From: Acidobacteriota bacterium
GTDB lineage: Bacteria > Acidobacteriota > Vicinamibacteria > Vicinamibacterales > CAVVIG01
Length of the DNA stretch: 13,292 nt
Assembly (NCBI GenBank): GCA_003222455.1
Contig: QHWF01000068.1
Coordinates: 1 to 13,292, forward strand
Reading direction: 5' to 3'
Part shown: one piece after another, positions 1-5,523 of the stretch
How the letters are laid out: each line of letters starts with the position of its first letter
How positions within the stretch are numbered: position 1 is the stretch's first letter
Translations under genes and position numbers: made by a program
Notes under the pieces: model-generated
Databases searched by the model: none
What the model saw: the letters and a program-made list of their open reading frames with translations, nothing else
What the model was told of the DNA's origin: nothing

Positions 1-423
1 ACGGACCACATTGTGCGGGTTCGCCGAACCGAGCGACTTGGTAAGGATGTTCGTGAAGCCCGCCGATTCCACCACGGCGCGCACGGCACCGCCGGCAATG
101 ATGCCCGTGCCGTCCGGCGCCGCCTTGAGCAACACGCGGCCCGCTCCGAACACCCCGGTCACCGTGTGCGGAATCGTCGTCCCCTGCAGCGGCACCCGGA
201 TGAGGTTCTTCTTCGCCGCCTCGATGCCCTTCTTGATCGCGGACGGCACTTCCTTCGCCTTGCCAATCCCGAACCCGACCACGCCGTGACCGTCGCCAAC
301 GACGACGAGCGCGCTGAAGCTCAGATTCTTGCCGCCCTTGACCACCTTCGTCACGCGGTTGATGGACACCACCGTGTCCTTGATGTCGAGCTGCGACGAA
401 TCGATTCGCTCACGTGTTCTCAT
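1..423 (-). CDS. rpsE: 30S ribosomal protein S5 (partial, 3' end beyond the window)
   Basis: Small-subunit protein S5, which sits near the mRNA entry channel and helps set decoding accuracy. Reading the minus strand from the ATG at 423-421 gives an open frame of 141 codons with no stop before base 1, so the C-terminus lies outside the window. The N-terminal part starts MRTRERIDSSQLDIKDTV. The S5 double-stranded-RNA-binding region follows, with the glycine-rich VVGDGHGVVGFGIGKAKEVP segment around residues 41-60 and the later GAGRVLLKAAP and GGAVRAVVE segments. It follows rplR by 33 bases, and a GGTGA Shine-Dalgarno lies at 429-433. A perfect 7-base-stem hairpin (434-452) abuts that Shine-Dalgarno. 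The position after rplR is the standard spc order. Identity is certain; only the missing end limits the annotation. Confidence 0.96.
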   Translation of the reverse strand, partial: MRTRERIDSSQLDIKDTVVSINRVTKVVKGGKNLSFSALVVVGDGHGVVGFGIGKAKEVPSAIKKGIEAAKKNLIRVPLQGTTIPHTVTGVFGAGRVLLKAAPDGTGIIAGGAVRAVVESAGFTNILTKSLGSANPHNVVR

Positions 424-433
424 ATACGTCACC

Positions 434-452
434 GGGCCGACGCGCTCGGCCC
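434..452 (-). promoter_or_regulatory. Intercistronic hairpin in front of rpsE
   Basis: A perfect inverted repeat, GGGCCGA, a five-base loop, then TCGGCCC, fills most of the 33-base gap between the rplR stop and the rpsE start. It ends one base before the GGTGA Shine-Dalgarno of rpsE. There is no T-run after it, so it is not a classical terminator. It could stabilise the mRNA end of rplR or modulate rpsE initiation; that role is an inference. Confidence 0.5.
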
Positions 453-456
453 CCGA

Positions 457-831
457 TTAGAATTCCAGGCCGCCCTTGCGCGCGGCGTCCGCGACGGCGC
501 GAATGCGCCCGTGATACAGAAACCCACTGCGGTCGAAGACCACGCGCTTGATGCCCTTTTCGATCGCGCGCTCGGCAATCGCCTTGCCCACCGCCTCGGC
601 GCCCTTGACGTTGCCGCCGCGGGCGCCGTCGGCCAGCGTGCCCTTCATCGAGGGATCGACCGTGGAGGCCGCCACGAGCGTGCGGCCGTGCAGATCGTCG
701 ATCACCTGGGCGTAGATGTGCGACACGCTGCGAAAGACGCTGAGCCGCGGGCGCTCCTGCGTGCCCATAATCCGCTTGCGCTGCCGCAACTGAATGCGAT
801 GCCGGCGATCCTCTTTCGTCTTGATCTTCAT
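457..831 (-). CDS. rplR: 50S ribosomal protein L18
   Basis: L18 binds 5S rRNA and, with L5 and L25, forms the 5S particle of the central protuberance. The product is 124 residues, a usual length. The basic N-terminal arm (KIKTKEDRRHRIQLRQRKRI) precedes the conserved ERPRLSVFRSVSHIYAQVIDD segment and the C-terminal RVVFDRSGFLYHGRIRAVADAARKGG signature. The ATG at 831-829 is preceded directly by two tandem GGGGAGG blocks that belong to a 9-base repeat array. One sits only two bases from the ATG and the next about eleven bases away, so the array seems to provide the ribosome binding site. rplF lies upstream in the same reading frame 48 bases away, and rpsE follows. Nothing in the protein itself is odd. 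Confidence 0.98.
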   Translation of the reverse strand: MKIKTKEDRRHRIQLRQRKRIMGTQERPRLSVFRSVSHIYAQVIDDLHGRTLVAASTVDPSMKGTLADGARGGNVKGAEAVGKAIAERAIEKGIKRVVFDRSGFLYHGRIRAVADAARKGGLEF

Positions 832-882
832 GACCTCCCCGACCTCCCCGACCTACCTGACCTACCCGGCCTACCTGGCCTA
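832..882 (-). repeat. 9-base tandem array between rplF and rplR
   Basis: The 48-base spacer plus the rplF stop codon is built of 9-base units. On the minus strand these run from GGCCAGGTA and GGCCGGGTA forms to GGTCGGGGA forms. The rplF stop TAG is itself the last triplet of a unit, and three further in-frame TAG triplets follow at 9-base spacing. The last two units turn into GGGGAGG, which resembles a strong Shine-Dalgarno for rplR. Unlike other arrays here, this one has no mirrored arm. Confidence 0.8.
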
Positions 883-1419
883 CTTGGCTCCGGTCTTTCC
901 AGCCTTCTTCTTCAGCACTTCGCCGGTGTACCGCACGCCTTTCTGCTTGTACGGATCCGGCTTGCGAAAGCGTCGAATGTTCGCCGCGACCTGGCCCACG
1001 AGCTGCCGATCGACCCCGGTGACCGTGATGTGCGTCTGCTTCTCGATCGCGACATCGATGCCGGCGGGAATGTCGAACACGACGGCATGCGAGTAGCCCA
1101 GAGCGAAAATCACCTGCTTCCCCTTCACTTCCGCGCGGTAGCCGACCCCGACGATGTCGAGCTCGCGCTTGAATCCGTTGGTGACGCCGGTGACCGCGTT
1201 GGCGACCAGACTGCGCGCGAGACCGTGAAATTTCCCGAGTTGCGGGTCATCGGTCTTCGTCCGCGCCACGAGGTGGCCGTCGGCCAACTCGAAGTTGATG
1301 CCGGCCGGATGGCTCTGGCGCAACTTGCCTTTGGGTCCCTGCACCTCGACGGCGTTGTCCAGGACCTTGACCGTGACACCTTTAGGAATCGTGATGGGCT
1401 TTTTGCCGATGCGTGACAT
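880..1419 (-). CDS. rplF: 50S ribosomal protein L6
   Basis: L6 binds 23S rRNA near the sarcin-ricin loop and the L7/L12 stalk base. The product is 179 residues, the usual length, and starts MSRIGKKPITIPKGV, the standard L6 N-terminus. I chose the ATG at 1419-1417 over an in-frame TTG three codons upstream because the family begins at MSRIGK. The two repeated L6 beta-alpha domains are present. The C-terminal signature appears as RRFRKPDPYKQKGVRYTGE, then a lysine-rich tail. The leader in front of the ATG is a TTGAGAG-type heptamer array with only weak Shine-Dalgarno potential. The stop codon TAG lies inside the 9-base array that follows. Position between rpsH and rplR is canonical. Confidence 0.98.
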   Translation of the reverse strand: MSRIGKKPITIPKGVTVKVLDNAVEVQGPKGKLRQSHPAGINFELADGHLVARTKTDDPQLGKFHGLARSLVANAVTGVTNGFKRELDIVGVGYRAEVKGKQVIFALGYSHAVVFDIPAGIDVAIEKQTHITVTGVDRQLVGQVAANIRRFRKPDPYKQKGVRYTGEVLKKKAGKTGAK

Positions 1420-1425
1420 ATTCTT

Positions 1426-1511
1426 CAACTCTCAATTCTCAAGTCTCAACTCTCAAGAGCTCCGGAGAGATGTCCTGAGACTTGAGCCTTGACACCTGAG
1501 ACTTGGACAAG
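1426..1511. repeat. Mirrored TTGAGAC heptamer array between rpsH and rplF
   Basis: Almost the whole rpsH-rplF spacer is a two-armed heptamer repeat. On the plus strand, 1426-1458 is a run of CTCAACT, CTCAAGT and CTCAATT units. 1475-1507 is the complementary type (CTGAGACTTGAGCCTTGAC and CTGAGACTTG). The centre is the palindrome CTCCGGAG at 1460-1467. The arms can pair in the mRNA. The same unit family occurs again in the rplB-rplW spacer at 7274-7349. Confidence 0.78.
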
Positions 1512-1513
1512 CG

Positions 1514-1921
1514 TCACCATACGTTACACAGCACTTCGCCGCCGACGCCGGCCTTCACTGCCTCTCGGCCGGTCATGACACCCCGCGAGGTGGTGAGAAT
1601 ACTGGTGCCGAGCCCGCCGAGCACGTCGGGCACGTCCTCCTTGCCGAAATACACGCGCCGGCCAGGCCGGCTGATGCGCTGGACGCCGGTGATGAGCTTC
1701 TCCCCGCGCGGCCCGTATTTCAGAAAGAGCCGCAGCGTTTTCATCGCGGGCGCGGCCTGGGTCGGTTCGTCGAGCACCTTGAACCCCTGAATGTAGCCCT
1801 CGTCCTGCAGGATGCGGGCAATCTCGGTCTTCAGTCGCGACCCTGGCATGTCGACCCGCGTGTGCTTGGCGGACACCGCGTTTCGAATCCGCGTGAGCAT
1901 GTCTGCGATTGGATCTGTCAT
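1514..1921 (-). CDS. rpsH: 30S ribosomal protein S8
   Basis: S8 is a primary 16S rRNA-binding protein of the platform. In E. coli it also represses translation of the spc operon from the L5 region. The product is 135 residues, a usual length. It begins MTDPIADMLTRIRNA, the family N-terminus. The C-terminal S8 signature is present as LGGLGTSILTTSRGVMTGREAVKAGVGGEVLCNVW, with the GTSI-STS-like and GGE-L segments that contact RNA. The ATG at 1921-1919 follows a purine stretch GAAGAGAGAT that may act as a Shine-Dalgarno. It lies between rpsN and rplF in canonical order, separated from both by repeat-filled spacers of about 120 and 95 bases. Confidence 0.98.
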   Translation of the reverse strand: MTDPIADMLTRIRNAVSAKHTRVDMPGSRLKTEIARILQDEGYIQGFKVLDEPTQAAPAMKTLRLFLKYGPRGEKLITGVQRISRPGRRVYFGKEDVPDVLGGLGTSILTTSRGVMTGREAVKAGVGGEVLCNVW

Positions 1922-1929
1922 ATCTCTCT

Positions 1930-1978
1930 TCGCTTTCGGCTCCTGGCTGTCGGCCTTCGCTTTCGGCTGTCAACTGTC
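1930..1978. repeat. Degenerate CTTTCGG repeat upstream of rpsH
   Basis: The rpsH-proximal half of the rpsN-rpsH spacer contains CGCTTTCGGCTCCTGGCTGT, then CGGCCTTCGCTTTCGGCTGT, then CAACTGTCG, a worn version of the CTTTCGGC heptamer family that is well preserved at 6371-6430 between rplB and rpsS. No mirrored arm is visible in this copy. Confidence 0.55.
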
Positions 1979-1980
1979 GT

Positions 1981-2023
1981 GCGGACCGTCAGGTCCGCCG
2001 GTACGGCAGGCCTGAAGGCCTGC
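1981..2023. repeat. REP-like double palindrome between rpsN and rpsH
   Basis: Two near-adjacent perfect palindromes separated by seven bases. The first is GCGGACC, loop GTCA, GGTCCGC at 1981-1998. The second is GCAGGCCT, loop GA, AGGCCTGC at 2006-2023. Each can form a strong hairpin in DNA or RNA. The organisation is like that of repetitive extragenic palindromes, and I recall very similar GGCCTGAAGGCC units as common extragenic repeats in Acidobacteriota, though I cannot search for copies here. There is no T-run, so it is not an ordinary intrinsic terminator. It may block exonucleases at the end of rpsN. Confidence 0.7.
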
Positions 2024-2042
2024 ACTACGGCCGGTTCCCTCG

Positions 2043-2228
2043 CTACCAGCTGCTTTTCGTGACGCCGGTCACATCGCCTTCGAGCGCGAGCTTCCGGAAG
2101 CAGAGCCGGCACAACGCGAACTTGCGCATGTAGGCGCGCGGACGGCCGCACAGATGGCAGCGATTGCGCAACCGGATCTTGAACTTGGGCGTCTTGTGTT
2201 CTTTAGCGATCTTTGCAGTCGTGGCCAT
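2043..2228 (-). CDS. rpsN: 30S ribosomal protein S14, zinc-binding short form
   Basis: S14 lies in the head of the 30S subunit next to S3 and S10. The product is 61 residues, the short type Z form, rather than the roughly 100-residue zinc-free form. The four zinc ligands are intact: C24 and C27 (RCHLC), C40 and C43 (CRLC). The flanking segments RCHLCGRPRAYMRKFALCRL and FRKLALEGDVTGVTKSSW are typical. The ATG at 2228-2226 has an AAAGAG Shine-Dalgarno about seven bases upstream. It follows rplE by 30 bases and precedes rpsH, the usual spc order. The type Z form makes 30S assembly dependent on zinc unless a zinc-free paralogue is encoded elsewhere. Confidence 0.98.
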   Translation of the reverse strand: MATTAKIAKEHKTPKFKIRLRNRCHLCGRPRAYMRKFALCRLCFRKLALEGDVTGVTKSSW

Positions 2229-2258
2229 CGTGTGCTCTTTCTAGGCTTTCGCGGGCGC

Positions 2259-2804
2259 TCAGTTCTGTCTGAACGGCATGCCGATGAATTGCAGGAGCTT
2301 CCGGGCTTCCTCGTCGGTTTTCGCCGTGGTGACGAACGACACGTTCATCCCGCGCGCCTTGTCGACCTTCATGTAATCGACCTCGGGGAACAACAGCTGA
2401 TCGCGCAGTCCGAGCGTGTAGTTGCCGCGGCCGTCGAACCCGCGCGGCGAGACGCCCTTGAAGTCGCGCACGCGCGGCAGCGCAATGCTGACCAGCCGGT
2501 CGAGGAACTCCCACATCCGTTCGCCGCGCAGCGTGACCAGCGTGCCGATCGGCATTCCTTTCCGGACTTTGAAGGCGGCGATCGATTTCTTCGCGCGGCG
2601 TGTGACCGGCTTCTGGCCGGTGATCCGTGCGAGCTCGTCGGCACCGGTGTCGATGATCTTCGCGTTCGACGTGGCCTCGCCGAGCCCCATGTTGACCACG
2701 ACCTTCGCGATCCGCGGCACGGCCATCACGTTCTTGTACCCGAACTCCTTCGTCAGGGCCGGGATGACGTCCTTCTGGTACTTCTCTTTGAGTCGAGCGC
2801 TCAT
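2259..2804 (-). CDS. rplE: 50S ribosomal protein L5
   Basis: L5 binds 5S rRNA and contacts P-site tRNA and the subunit interface. The product from the ATG at 2804 is 181 residues, the standard length. It starts MSARLKEKYQKDVIPALTKE, which matches the family; the longer open frame upstream belongs to rplX in another frame. Conserved segments are visible in order: VPRIAKVVVNMGLGEA, then ITGQKPVTRRAKKSIAAFKV, then MPIGTLVTLRGERMWEFLDR, and GGRGNYTLGL-like FDGRGNYTLGLRDQLLFPE. Its start overlaps the rplX stop as ATGA (2801-2804), implying translational coupling. A GAGGGAG Shine-Dalgarno lies inside the end of rplX. Confidence 0.98.
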   Translation of the reverse strand: MSARLKEKYQKDVIPALTKEFGYKNVMAVPRIAKVVVNMGLGEATSNAKIIDTGADELARITGQKPVTRRAKKSIAAFKVRKGMPIGTLVTLRGERMWEFLDRLVSIALPRVRDFKGVSPRGFDGRGNYTLGLRDQLLFPEVDYMKVDKARGMNVSFVTTAKTDEEARKLLQFIGMPFRQN

Positions 2805-3133
2805 TTGTCGACGACTCCCTCGCATTTGCGGCAGATGCGGACCTTCCGGCCGTCGCCCAGAATCTTGTGACCGACGCGGGTCTGGGCGCTGCACTCCGGA
2901 CACACGAGCTGCACGTTGCTGGCGTGCAGCGACGCTTCGCGCTCCACGATGCCGCCCTTGATCTGCCGACCGGGATTCGGCTTCGTGTGCCGCTTGATCA
3001 TGTTCACGCCTTCAACGATGAGGCGGTTCTTGTCGGGCAGCACTTTCAGGATGCGACCGCGCTTGCCCCGGTCCTTTCCCGCGATGATCAGCACGTTGTC
3101 GTTCTTTCGCAGCGGCGTAGCTAGACTCGACAT
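2801..3133 (-). CDS. rplX: 50S ribosomal protein L24 with C-terminal CxxC pairs
   Basis: L24 is an assembly-initiator protein that binds the 5' region of 23S rRNA near the exit tunnel. The product is 110 residues. The KOW motif is near the N-terminus (KNDNVLIIAGKDRGKRGRIL, about residues 10-29). The GVNMIKRHTKPNP segment follows. Residues C78, C81, C101 and C104 form two CxxC pairs (CPEC and CRKC), a zinc-ribbon-like tail seen in many L24 proteins outside the enteric bacteria. The ATG at 3133-3131 was taken because the open frame and family alignment begin there; the Shine-Dalgarno is weak (AGTAAGAA). It is translationally coupled to rplE by an ATGA overlap. A large mirrored heptamer repeat separates it from rplN. 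Confidence 0.97.
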   Translation of the reverse strand: MSSLATPLRKNDNVLIIAGKDRGKRGRILKVLPDKNRLIVEGVNMIKRHTKPNPGRQIKGGIVEREASLHASNVQLVCPECSAQTRVGHKILGDGRKVRICRKCEGVVDK

Positions 3134-3143
3134 TTCTTACTCA

Positions 3144-3261
3144 TGAGATTGTTGATTGCTGAGTGTTGATTGTTGATTTCAATCAGCTATCAAGCATTCA
3201 GCACTCAAACAATCAGTAATCCAGCAATCAGTAATCCAGCAATCAGCAATCAGCAATCTCA
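3144..3261. repeat. Mirrored ATTGCTG heptamer array between rplN and rplX
   Basis: The 132-base spacer is made of heptamers of the type GATTGTTGATTGCTG on one side (3144-3178) and the complementary AATCAGC, AATCAGT and ATTCAGC units on the other (3181-3259). The outer arms 3144-3163 and 3242-3261 match in inverted orientation at 18 of 20 positions by my count, so the whole spacer can fold as a long hairpin. This unit family is not seen elsewhere in the window in the same form, but it resembles the ATTGCGG family of the str spacers. The weak rplX Shine-Dalgarno lies right next to the outer stem. Confidence 0.8.
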
Positions 3262-3265
3262 CGTA

Positions 3266-3634
3266 TCAAAGCACCTCGGGCGCCAGCGAGATGATCTTCA
3301 TGAACCGGCGTTCGCGCAGCTCGCGCGCGACCGGACCGAACACGCGCGTCCCGATCGGCTCGCCCTGATCGTTGATGAGCACGGCCGCGTTCCGGTCGAA
3401 CCGGATGTAGGTGCCGTCGCGGCGCCGCTGCTCTTTCACCGTGCGCACGATGACTGCCTTGACCACCTGCCCCTTCTTCACGTTCGATTCCGGCGTCGCT
3501 TCCTTCACCGACGCGGTGACGATGTCGCCGAGACGCGCGTAGCGGCCGGTCGATCCGCCGATCGGGTTGATGATGGCGATTTTGCGCGCCCCCGAATTGT
3601 CCGCAACGTCGAGAATCGATCGCATCTGGATCAT
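3266..3634 (-). CDS. rplN: 50S ribosomal protein L14
   Basis: L14 lies on the 50S face that contacts 16S rRNA helix 14 and binds L19 and the silencing factor RsfS in many bacteria. The product is 122 residues, the standard length. It starts MIQMRSILDVADNSGARKIA, the family N-terminus. The signature GDIVTASVKEA and the KAVIVRTVKEQRRRDGTYIR and FDRNAAVLINDQGEPIGTRV segments follow, ending in MKIISLAPEVL. The ATG at 3634-3632 has a good AAGGTG Shine-Dalgarno six bases upstream. It follows rpsQ in the canonical order, but with an unusually long 112-base spacer that contains one copy of the dispersed 9-base-repeat element. Confidence 0.99.
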   Translation of the reverse strand: MIQMRSILDVADNSGARKIAIINPIGGSTGRYARLGDIVTASVKEATPESNVKKGQVVKAVIVRTVKEQRRRDGTYIRFDRNAAVLINDQGEPIGTRVFGPVARELRERRFMKIISLAPEVL

Positions 3635-3651
3635 GGCAACACCTTAAAGGT

Positions 3652-3740
3652 CAGGTGGGCCGGGTGGGGCTGGTGGGCCAGGTGGGTTCGACCTCGGAGG
3701 CCCGCCCTACCTGCCCTACCCGCCTTACCTGCCCAACCCG
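3652..3740. repeat. Dispersed mirrored 9-base-repeat element, copy 1
   Basis: The rpsQ-rplN spacer contains a G-rich 9-base array on the plus strand (3652-3686, GGTGGGCCA-like units), a central palindromic stretch around CCTCGGAGG (3692-3700) and a C-rich array (3704-3740, CTACCTGCC and CTACCCGCC units). Bases 3652-3734 are nearly identical to 8982-9067 between rpsJ and rplC. From 3671 on I count three substitutions and one single-base indel over about 65 bases, plus a two-base indel before it. The arms are complementary enough to form a long imperfect hairpin. This is a dispersed repeat, not a spacer inherited with one gene pair. Confidence 0.85.
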
Positions 3741-3746
3741 ACTTCT

Positions 3747-3998
3747 TTAGACTTCGAGCGCCTTCCGCACCACGCGCTTGAGCGTCCACCGTTTGCGCCG
3801 GCTGAGCGGACGCGTCTCCACGATCTCGACCCGGTCACCGGTCTTCGCGGCGTTTTCTTCGTCGTGCACCGTGAACTTCGACGTGCGGCGCTCCGTCTTG
3901 CCGTACAGGCCGTGACGGACCTGCCATTCGACTGCGACGACGCAGCTTTTCTGCATTTTGTCGCTGACGACCACGCCCTCTTTTTCAGCCTTCGACAT
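3747..3998 (-). CDS. rpsQ: 30S ribosomal protein S17
   Basis: S17 is a primary 16S rRNA-binding protein of OB-fold type that helps assemble the 5' domain. The product is 83 residues, a usual length. Recognisable segments are GVVVSDKMQKSCVVAVE near the N-terminus, then KTERRTSKFTVHDEENAAKTGDRVEI and VETRPLSRRKRWTLKRVV, the last being the S17 signature region. The ATG at 3998-3996 has an AGAGG block nine bases upstream. It follows rpmC with a 44-base spacer of worn 9-base repeats and is followed by the long repeat element in front of rplN. No unusual residue was seen. Confidence 0.98.
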   Translation of the reverse strand: MSKAEKEGVVVSDKMQKSCVVAVEWQVRHGLYGKTERRTSKFTVHDEENAAKTGDRVEIVETRPLSRRKRWTLKRVVRKALEV

Positions 3999-4013
3999 CT
4001 CTCAATCCTCTAG

Positions 4014-4045
4014 CCAATCCTGCCTATCCTGCCCGTCCCGCCCTA
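4014..4045. repeat. Worn 9-base repeat between rpmC and rpsQ
   Basis: Three or four 9-base units of the same style as the other arrays (AATCCTGCC, TATCCTGCC, CGTCCCGCC on the plus strand) fill the 44-base spacer. The rpmC stop codon TAG is joined directly to the array, as seen also for rpsJ and rplF. Confidence 0.55.
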
Positions 4046-4234
4046 ATCCGCCCGCTTCTGTCGCAGCACCGTCTTGATCCGCGCCAGATCCCGACGCACC
4101 GTCCGCATCTTGTCCGGTGCTTCGAGATGCCCCATCGACTTCTGAATGCGCATGCGAAACAGCTGGTCGATCAGATCGCGTTCTTTGGCGCCGAGCTCGT
4201 CCGCGCCAAGCTCACGGAGTTCCGTGGCCTTCAT
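4043..4234 (-). CDS. rpmC: 50S ribosomal protein L29
   Basis: L29 is a small helical protein next to L23 at the polypeptide exit, part of the docking site for trigger factor and SRP. The product is 63 residues from the ATG at 4234-4232 and begins MKATELRELGADELGAKERD. The helix-hairpin-helix is visible: LIDQLFRMRIQKSMGHLEAP followed by KMRTVRRDLARIKTVLRQK, which carries the L29 signature. A longer open frame upstream is rplP read in another frame and was discarded. The start overlaps the rplP stop by four bases (ATGA), implying coupled translation. It precedes rpsQ as usual. Identity is secure despite the short length. Confidence 0.97.
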   Translation of the reverse strand: MKATELRELGADELGAKERDLIDQLFRMRIQKSMGHLEAPDKMRTVRRDLARIKTVLRQKRAD

Positions 4235-4656
4235 AGCGCCTTCTCCCCCGCAAAGCGGGTCGCGAACTTCGTCCGGATCGGAATTTTCGCGGCGGCCAGC
4301 CGCATCGCATCGCGCGCGTCCTTCTCCGACACGCCTTCCATCTCGAACAGGACCTTGCCGGGCCGGACTACGGCCACCCATTGTTCGGGGGCGCCCTTGC
4401 CCTTGCCCATGCGGGTTTCCTGCGGCTTCTTCGTGATCGGCTTGTCCGGGAAGACGCGGACCCAGATCTTGCCACCGCGCGCCACGAACCGTGTCATCGC
4501 CACGCGCGCCGCTTCAATCTGCCGGTCCGTGAGCCAGCACGGCTCCATCGCCTTCAACCCGAACTCGCCGAACGAGACGTCCGAGCCGCGCCAGGCTTTG
4601 CCGGCCATGCGGCCGCGCTGCTGTTTCCGGAACTTGACCTTTTTCGGCATCAACAT
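4231..4656 (-). CDS. rplP: 50S ribosomal protein L16
   Basis: L16 sits between the A-site finger and the 5S particle and helps position A-site tRNA. The product is 141 residues, slightly longer than the common 136-138. It starts MLMPKKVKFRKQQRGRMAGK, a typical N-terminus that supports the ATG at 4656. A GGAG Shine-Dalgarno lies eight bases upstream. Conserved segments include FGLKAMEPCWLTDRQIEAAR, FVARGGKIWVRVFPDKPITK and RMGKGKGAPEQWVAVVRPGK. The arginine of RMGKGKG is the family site that is hydroxylated in E. coli. The stop overlaps the rpmC start. A mirrored 9-base array separates it from rpsC. Confidence 0.98.
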   Translation of the reverse strand: MLMPKKVKFRKQQRGRMAGKAWRGSDVSFGEFGLKAMEPCWLTDRQIEAARVAMTRFVARGGKIWVRVFPDKPITKKPQETRMGKGKGAPEQWVAVVRPGKVLFEMEGVSEKDARDAMRLAAAKIPIRTKFATRFAGEKAL

Positions 4657-4670
4657 CCGCGTATCTCCAA

Positions 4671-4763
4671 GGCTGGTAGGGCAGGTAGGGCTGGTAGGGC
4701 TGGTAGGGCAGGTAGGCTGCCCTACCTACCCGCCCGACCTGCCTTCCCTGCCGCACCCGCCCT
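4671..4763. repeat. Mirrored 9-base array with strong hairpin between rpsC and rplP
   Basis: On the plus strand 4671-4716 is a tandem run of GGTAGGGCT and GGTAGGGCA units. From 4719 to 4763 the complementary type follows (CCTACCTACC, GACCTGCC, CACCCGCC). The junction forms an 11-pair stem with one G-T pair: 4706-4716 with 4725-4735 around an 8-base loop. It belongs to the same 9-base family as the rplF-rplR, rpsQ-rplN and rpsJ-rplC arrays but has a different centre, so it is not a third copy of the long dispersed element. Confidence 0.8.
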
Positions 4764-4770
4764 CATCTCC

Positions 4771-5469
4771 TCATCGCCTCATGCCCTCGCCCTGCGGGCG
4801 GCGCGGCCCGCGCTCGCGATATTCCTCTTCCCGGCCGCGCTGCGGCACGAGGCGCTCGCCCTTGTACAACCACACCTTGATACCGATCTGGCCGTACGTG
4901 GTGTTCGCTTCGGCGAAGCCATAGTCGATGTCGGCGCGCAACGTCTGGAGCGGCAGCTGCCCGTGCAGATACCACTCGGAGCGCGCGATTTCCGCGCCGT
5001 TCAACCGCCCGGAGACGCGCACCTTGATCCCGCGCGCGCCGAAGCGCAGCGCCGATTCCACGGCTTTCCGCATCGCCCGGCGGAACGCAACCCGTTTCTC
5101 GAGCTGCATCGCCACCGACTCGGCGATCAGCTGGGAGTCGAGCTCGGGCTTCTGAATCTCCTGGATGTTGATGAAGACTTCGCGGCTGGTGCGCTTCTGG
5201 ATTTCCTGCTTCAGCTTGTCGACTTCCGTTCCCTTGCGGCCGATGATGATGCCGGGACGGGACGTGTAGATGTCGATCTTCAGCTTGTTCGCCGCGCGCT
5301 CGGTTTCAATCTTCGCGACGCCCGCATGCGAGAACCGTTTTTTCAGGTTCGACCGCAGCGCGAGATCTTCGTGCAGCAGCTTCGCGTAATCGCGATCCGA
5401 GTACCAGCGCGATCGCCACGTTTTGTTGAACCCGAGCCGAAACCCGAACGGATGAACCTTCTGGCCCAT
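4771..5469 (-). CDS. rpsC: 30S ribosomal protein S3
   Basis: S3 lines the mRNA entry channel and contributes to helicase activity of the ribosome. The product is 232 residues, the usual length, and starts MGQKVHPFGFRLGF, the family N-terminus. The KH domain is in the N-terminal half, with the GxxG loop GRKG at residues 77-80 (PGIIIGRKG). The C-terminal domain carries GIKVRVSGRLNGAEIARSEW and the S3 signature region GQLPLQTLRADIDYGFAEAN, followed by GQIGIKVWLYKGE and a short charged tail rich in R, E and G. The ATG at 5469 has an AAGGA Shine-Dalgarno nine bases upstream. It lies between rplV and rplP, as usual. Confidence 0.99.
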   Translation of the reverse strand: MGQKVHPFGFRLGFNKTWRSRWYSDRDYAKLLHEDLALRSNLKKRFSHAGVAKIETERAANKLKIDIYTSRPGIIIGRKGTEVDKLKQEIQKRTSREVFINIQEIQKPELDSQLIAESVAMQLEKRVAFRRAMRKAVESALRFGARGIKVRVSGRLNGAEIARSEWYLHGQLPLQTLRADIDYGFAEANTTYGQIGIKVWLYKGERLVPQRGREEEYRERGPRRPQGEGMRR

Positions 5470-5502
5470 GATGTGCTGTCCTTGCCTTCGAACGTCCTCA
5501 TT

Positions 5503-5523
5503 GGGGGGCTCACGAGCCGCCCC
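5503..5523 (-). repeat. GC hairpin overlapping the rplV stop codon
   Basis: On the plus strand GGGGGGCT, loop CACG, AGCC, a bulged G, then CCCC forms a strong hairpin. In the mRNA it begins at the G of the rplV TAG stop codon. It lies about 33 bases before the rpsC start. No T-run follows, so it may be an extragenic palindrome or an mRNA-stabilising element; termination inside this operon is not expected. Confidence 0.5.

Noticed and set aside
13..1416. 467-codon plus-strand open frame covering rpsE, rplR and rplF
   Set aside because: It is antisense to three certain ribosomal genes and runs through the 9-base repeat, giving an LPDLPDLP run. No family resemblance.
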